NCBI GenBank assembly: GCA_934725655.1 | Contig: CAKVCJ010000031.1 | Location: 1 to 11,277, forward strand | Source: an uncultured Brachyspira sp. | GTDB lineage: Bacteria; Spirochaetota; Brachyspiria; Brachyspirales; Brachyspiraceae | Direction: 5' to 3' | Length of the DNA: 11,277 nucleotides | In this document: in pieces, positions 8,519-11,277 of the stretch | Layout: the number at the start of each line of letters is the position of its first letter | Position numbering within the stretch: the first letter of the stretch is position 1 | The notes under the pieces: generated by a model | Told to the model about the DNA's origin: nothing | Databases searched by the model: none | The model's input: only the letters and a program-made list of their open reading frames with translations | Program-made: the position numbers and the translations under genes

Positions 8519-8557
8519 AAAAACTTTTTTAAAATTACTTTAAAAAAGTTTTTTCTT
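8519..8557 (+). terminator. Hairpin terminator after the DUF6020-like copy B gene
   Basis: A 15-base-pair perfect inverted repeat pairs 8519-8533 with 8539-8553 around a 5-base loop. Only one pair (C8524 with G8548) is G-C; the rest are A-T. The 3' arm ends in a T run, and the 5' arm begins with an A run that would serve as a T run on the other strand, so it could stop transcription both ways. It starts 3 bases after the stop codon. Low GC content makes the stem weak per base pair, but its length and place fit a rho-independent terminator. Confidence 0.65.
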
Positions 8558-8567
8558 ATGATATATT
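8539..8567 (+). promoter_or_regulatory. Possible promoter for the acyltransferase gene
   Basis: TTTAAA (8539-8544), 17 bases, then TATATT (8562-8567) with TGA just before it, giving an extended -10. The -35 lies in the 3' arm of the terminator hairpin. The predicted transcript start near 8574 leaves the ribosome binding site intact. The later TATAGT boxes (8574-8579, 8579-8584) would start transcription inside or beside that site and are less likely. Confidence 0.4.
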
Positions 8568-8584
8568 TGTTTATATAGTATAGT

Positions 8585-8590
8585 AGGGGG
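8585..8590 (+). promoter_or_regulatory. Unusual ribosome binding site (AGGGGG) of the acyltransferase gene
   Basis: AGGGGG precedes ATG 8601 by 10 bases, a longer gap than the 5-7 bases of most other genes here. A six-base run of purines this rich in G stands out in such AT-rich DNA, so it is very likely the real site. No other in-frame start lies nearer to it: the TTG at 8593 is in another frame. Confidence 0.6.
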
Positions 8591-8600
8591 CTTTGATACT

Positions 8601-9788
8601 ATGAACAATAAAAAGGTTGATAATGTTTTTACGTGCACTAGAAATTCTAATTTTGAATTGATGCGTATAGTTTCTATGTTTTTTATAATAATATATCATA
8701 TTATTTTTAGAACAGGTAGCATTTATTCATATGAAATGTCTGCTTTGACTTATATGCTTTTGAAATTTATTATTGCGATTGTACTTGTACATGTAAATTC
8801 TTTTATAATTTTAACGGGTTATTTTCAATGCAAAAAAGATATGAAAATTACAAAGTTTTTTTCGATAAATAATGCAGTATGGTTTTATCAAGTTGTTTTT
8901 TTAATAATAGCTTTATTAATTACATACTATTTTAATATTCCACTTGTATATCCAATTACAAAATTAGATGTGTTTAAAAGTATAATCCCACTTGATTATG
9001 GTTTATATTGGTATATAGGTTGTTATCTAATTTTGTATATAATATCGCCTATATTAAATAAAGTAGTTAATAATTGTAATAAAAAATCATTCCAAAAAAT
9101 AATAATAACACTGTTTATATTGTTTAGCATTATTCCAACATTAACATTAGACGGTGTTGTTTACACAAAAGAAGGTCATTCAGTTGCTAATTTTATATTA
9201 TTATATTTTATTGGTGCTTATTTAAGATTATATCCAATTTCAAAAAGTAGCGTTTTAAAAAGATTATCAAACACAGCAAATAGAACACTATATATATTAT
9301 TATTTTTAGGATGTTCAATTATCTCATTATTATGTTTTACTATGTCAGAACAATTAAGTAATCCTAATAATGGTGATATAGTCAATCACATATCAAGCAT
9401 ATTTTTTAATTTTTATAACAGCTTTGGTAGCCCAATTTTAATTATTCAAACAATATCATATTTTCTATTTTTTGAAACTCTTGATTTTAAAAATAAATTT
9501 ATAAATAAAATATCAAAATATACATTAGGTGTTTATTTAATTCATGAAAATATTTATGTACGTGATAATATGTATGGTTTAATTGGATGTTTTAATGTAA
9601 AAAAATTTAAATTGAAAGAGGTATTAATGATTTTTGTTGTTGCAATTATAATTTTTGTGGTATGCCTTATTATTGAAATGATTCGCCAGTTAATATTTAA
9701 ATTTATATATAAGCGAAATTTTTCTTGTAAATTTAGAAAATGGTATCTTTCGTATTTTGAAAGGTTGGGTTTAAAAATTAATTGGTAA
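8601..9788 (+). CDS. Integral-membrane acyltransferase, family 3 (OafA/WecH-like)
   Basis: 395 residues, a normal length for the Acyl_transf_3 family, with about ten hydrophobic segments. The N-terminal signature NSNFELMRIVSMFFIIIYHI (16-34) holds the conserved arginine (R22) and the histidine (H33) thought to be catalytic in this family. VNSFIILTGYF (65-75), LYWYIGCYLILYIISPILN (135-153) and TLGVYLIHEN (308-317) are further family landmarks. These enzymes move acyl groups, usually acetyl or succinyl, to sugars of surface glycans, often across the membrane. Given the glycosyltransferases around it, O-acylation of the polymer made by this locus is the natural reading, but the acyl group and target cannot be told. 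It lies between a terminator and a promoter of the next gene, so it may be transcribed alone. Confidence 0.88.
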   Translation: MNNKKVDNVFTCTRNSNFELMRIVSMFFIIIYHIIFRTGSIYSYEMSALTYMLLKFIIAIVLVHVNSFIILTGYFQCKKDMKITKFFSINNAVWFYQVVFLIIALLITYYFNIPLVYPITKLDVFKSIIPLDYGLYWYIGCYLILYIISPILNKVVNNCNKKSFQKIIITLFILFSIIPTLTLDGVVYTKEGHSVANFILLYFIGAYLRLYPISKSSVLKRLSNTANRTLYILLFLGCSIISLLCFTMSEQLSNPNNGDIVNHISSIFFNFYNSFGSPILIIQTISYFLFFETLDFKNKFINKISKYTLGVYLIHENIYVRDNMYGLIGCFNVKKFKLKEVLMIFVVAIIIFVVCLIIEMIRQLIFKFIYKRNFSCKFRKWYLSYFERLGLKINW

Positions 9789-9811
9789 TTGAATAAATAA
9801 TATGTTATAAT
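9782..9811 (+). promoter_or_regulatory. Promoter with consensus extended -10, upstream of the DPM1-like gene
   Basis: TTGGTA (9782-9787), 18 bases, then a consensus TATAAT (9806-9811) preceded by TGT, a full extended -10 element. Transcription would start near 9818, leaving a leader of about 24 bases with the ribosome binding site. The -35 overlaps the end of the acyltransferase gene. This is the best promoter match in the window. Confidence 0.6.
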
Positions 9812-9841
9812 TATTAAGGATTATATTTAAGGAGTAGAAAA

Positions 9842-10777
9842 ATGAAGAAAGATAGTAAAAAAATAGCAGTATTGATTCCATGTTATAATGAATCAAAAAC
9901 AATTGAAAAAGTAGTAAAAGATTATAAAGAAGTATTACCAGAAGCAGATATTTATGTTTATGATAATAATAGTACAGATGGTACAGATGAGATTGCAAGA
10001 AAAGCAGGAGCAATTGTAAAATATGAATATCGTCAAGGAAAAGGTAATGTAATTAGAAGTATGTTTAAAGACATAGATGCTGATTGTTATCTTATGATTG
10101 ATGGAGATGATACATATCCTAAAGAAAATGCTAGGGAAATGTGTGATCTTGTATTAAATAAAGGTGCTGATATGGTAGTAGGTGATAGATTATCATCAAC
10201 ATATTTTACAGAAAATAAAAGACCATTTCATAATGTAGGTAATAGACTTGTTAGATGGCTTATTAATTCATTATTTAAAGGTCATATAAATGATATAATG
10301 ACTGGTTATAGAGCATTTAGTTATGAATTTGTAAAAACATTCCCAGTACTATCAAAAGGTTTTGAAATAGAAAATGAAATGACTATCCATGCACTTGATA
10401 AAAACATGTATGTAGAGGAATTACCAGTAGAGTATAGAGATAGACCAGCAGGCTCGGTATCAAAACTTAATACATATAGTGATGGATTTAAGGTTTTAAA
10501 AACAATTGCAAGATTATTTAAAGAATATAAACCAATGATTTTCTTTGGTCTTATAAGTTTATTATTTCTTATAATATCTGTAATATTTGGTATTCCAGTA
10601 TTCCATGATTATTTTAAAACAGGCTTAGTAGAAAGATTCCCAACATTAATATTCTCAGGATTCATGTTAATGGTTTCTCTTATAATGTTTACTTGTGGAA
10701 TAATACTTGAAGTAGTTGCCAAAAAACATAGACAATTATTTGAATTATTCTTAGTTAATACAAAAAATGGTAAATAA
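9842..10777 (+). CDS. DPM1-like GT2 glycosyltransferase, probable polyprenyl-phosphate sugar synthase
   Basis: 311 residues. The GT-A domain covers about 1-225: IPCYNE (12-17), DNNSTDGT (41-48), RQGKGNVIR (64-72), the metal-binding DGDDTYP (87-93), VGDR (113-116), GYRAFS (155-160), then GFEIENEMTIHA (173-184) and PVEYRDRPAGSVSKL (195-209), all typical of the DPM1/DPG-synthase branch of GT2. Two membrane helices follow (about 232-253 and 268-292). Family members with this layout move a sugar from a nucleotide donor to undecaprenyl phosphate on the inner face of the membrane. The lipid-linked sugar is then flipped and used by GT-C enzymes; here the three large membrane proteins upstream are candidate users. 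AAGGAG (9829-9834) lies 7 bases before ATG 9842. The gene has its own promoter and terminator and is visibly richer in G and C than its neighbours, suggesting a more general or better-expressed function. The sugar is not readable. Confidence 0.88.
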   Translation: MKKDSKKIAVLIPCYNESKTIEKVVKDYKEVLPEADIYVYDNNSTDGTDEIARKAGAIVKYEYRQGKGNVIRSMFKDIDADCYLMIDGDDTYPKENAREMCDLVLNKGADMVVGDRLSSTYFTENKRPFHNVGNRLVRWLINSLFKGHINDIMTGYRAFSYEFVKTFPVLSKGFEIENEMTIHALDKNMYVEELPVEYRDRPAGSVSKLNTYSDGFKVLKTIARLFKEYKPMIFFGLISLLFLIISVIFGIPVFHDYFKTGLVERFPTLIFSGFMLMVSLIMFTCGIILEVVAKKHRQLFELFLVNTKNGK

Positions 10778-10807
10778 AAATCAAGTTATATAAAACTTGA
10801 TTTTTTT
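10776..10807 (+). terminator. Rho-independent terminator after the DPM1-like gene
   Basis: AAATCAAGTT (10778-10787) pairs with AACTTGATTT (10794-10803) around a 6-base loop; the stem can extend to 12 base pairs (10776-10805) and runs into seven Ts (10801-10807). It begins at the stop codon. This is a textbook intrinsic terminator and marks the end of a transcription unit. Confidence 0.85.
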
Positions 10808-10837
10808 ATAAAGATTTGTAAAATTTTGGAACAATTA

Positions 10838-10866
10838 TTGAATTAATGCTTGCAAAATGATATTAT
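10838..10866 (+). promoter_or_regulatory. Possible promoter for the right-edge gene
   Basis: TTGAAT (10838-10843), 17 bases, then TATTAT (10861-10866) with TGA before it, an extended -10. Placed just after a strong terminator and about 7 bases before the expected transcript start near 10873, it leaves a short leader before ATG 10890. The remaining sequence from 10808 holds no gene and no other structure that I see. Confidence 0.5.
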
Positions 10867-10879
10867 ATAATCTGTTGGC

Positions 10880-10885
10880 AGGTGA
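10880..10885 (+). promoter_or_regulatory. Ribosome binding site choosing the ATG at 10890
   Basis: AGGTGA, matching the 3' half of the Shine-Dalgarno consensus, lies 4 bases before ATG 10890. It decides against the in-frame TTG at 10875, which would sit almost at the predicted transcript start with no site before it. Confidence 0.55.
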
Positions 10886-10889
10886 AAAT

Positions 10890-11277
10890 ATGGTATTAGT
10901 AGATTTAAGTAATAAGAATAAAACATTTTGCAAAAAAATAATTAATTTATTAAAAAATAGTGATCAAAATATTATAATTAACTCTAAGTATTTAGAATAT
11001 GAAGAAAATAATATTGAAATATTAAATATAGAAAATGAATTTGAATTAATTAAATTATCTGAAAGGGCAGATATTGTGCTTATTTTTAATATAAATGATT
11101 ATAAGAAATATGCAGATTATTGTAAAAGAATTATATTGATATATGATTCTAAAAATACATATCTTCCTAAAAATAGAAAAAAAATAAATTTAGAGTTTAA
11201 AGATATAGATGATATTTATGAAGCTTTGAATATAGATAAAACAAATAAACCATTAATTATGAAAAATAATATTGATA
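10890..11277 (+). CDS. Unrecognised protein, 3' end missing (first 129 residues)
   Basis: The frame is open from ATG 10890 to the window edge without a stop, giving 129 residues. The composition is rich in N, K, I and E like its neighbours. There is no signal peptide or membrane helix in the visible part. Two Rossmann-like pieces can be seen: MVLVDLSNKNKTFCKKIINLL at the start, and RADIVLIFNIND (near 64-75) followed by KRIILIYDSK (near 84-93), each a hydrophobic strand followed by polar residues. This could be the first half of a GT-B-type glycosyltransferase or another nucleotide-binding protein, but no catalytic motif is in view and I do not recognise it. It has its own possible promoter behind a terminator, so it may begin a further unit of the same locus. 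Confidence 0.7.
   Translation, partial: MVLVDLSNKNKTFCKKIINLLKNSDQNIIINSKYLEYEENNIEILNIENEFELIKLSERADIVLIFNINDYKKYADYCKRIILIYDSKNTYLPKNRKKINLEFKDIDDIYEALNIDKTNKPLIMKNNID

Noticed and set aside
9771..10013. Minus-strand frame across the gap before the DPM1-like gene
   Set aside because: The translation is a leucine and tyrosine repeat-like string opposite the conserved start of the DPM1-like enzyme and its promoter; not a credible protein.
10875..10877. TTG as start of the right-edge gene
   Set aside because: It would leave almost no leader after the predicted promoter and has no ribosome binding site; AGGTGA supports ATG 10890.

Overview
The window is very AT-rich DNA with every supported gene on the + strand. 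It suggests a low-GC, Gram-positive-type bacterium (Bacillota or a relative). The reasons are A/T-dominated codon use, strong AGGAGG-type ribosome binding sites and short intergenic gaps. TGA is a real stop here: two genes end in ATGA overlaps with well-placed downstream starts, and tryptophan is written TGG. That argues against the Mycoplasma/Spiroplasma code. The species cannot be named from the sequence. I see no RNA gene, mobile element, CRISPR array or origin, and no gene-free stretch reaches 300 bases.

Layout. (1) 1-6706 is a tightly packed block that reads as one operon running in from the left edge. It holds a two-domain glycosyltransferase (5' end missing), a tiny coiled-coil protein, a GT4 glycosyltransferase, a multi-pass membrane protein resembling DUF6020, and a 742-residue multi-pass membrane protein with GT-C-like character. 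Junctions are overlaps or gaps of 1 to 12 bases. (2) 6797-8515 encodes a second DUF6020-like membrane protein, a clear paralogue of the first, behind a possible promoter and closed by an A/T hairpin terminator. (3) 8601-9788 encodes an integral-membrane acyltransferase of family 3. (4) 9842-10777 encodes a DPM1-like GT2 enzyme with two C-terminal membrane helices, with its own promoter and a strong terminator. (5) From 10890 an unrecognised gene runs off the right edge.

How the genes may work together (inference). This looks like part of a cell-surface glycan locus. The cytoplasmic GT2 and GT4 enzymes would build a glycan on a lipid carrier. The DPM1-like enzyme would charge polyprenyl phosphate with a sugar. 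The three large membrane proteins are candidates to use such lipid-linked sugars on the outer face of the membrane, and the acyltransferase could add acyl groups to the product. No flippase, polymerase, ABC exporter, ligase or nucleotide-sugar synthesis gene lies in the window, so the polymer cannot be identified. The points most worth a second look are the duplicated membrane-protein pair around a different one, the extracytoplasmic beta-rich insertion in the 742-residue protein, and the detached coiled-coil protein.
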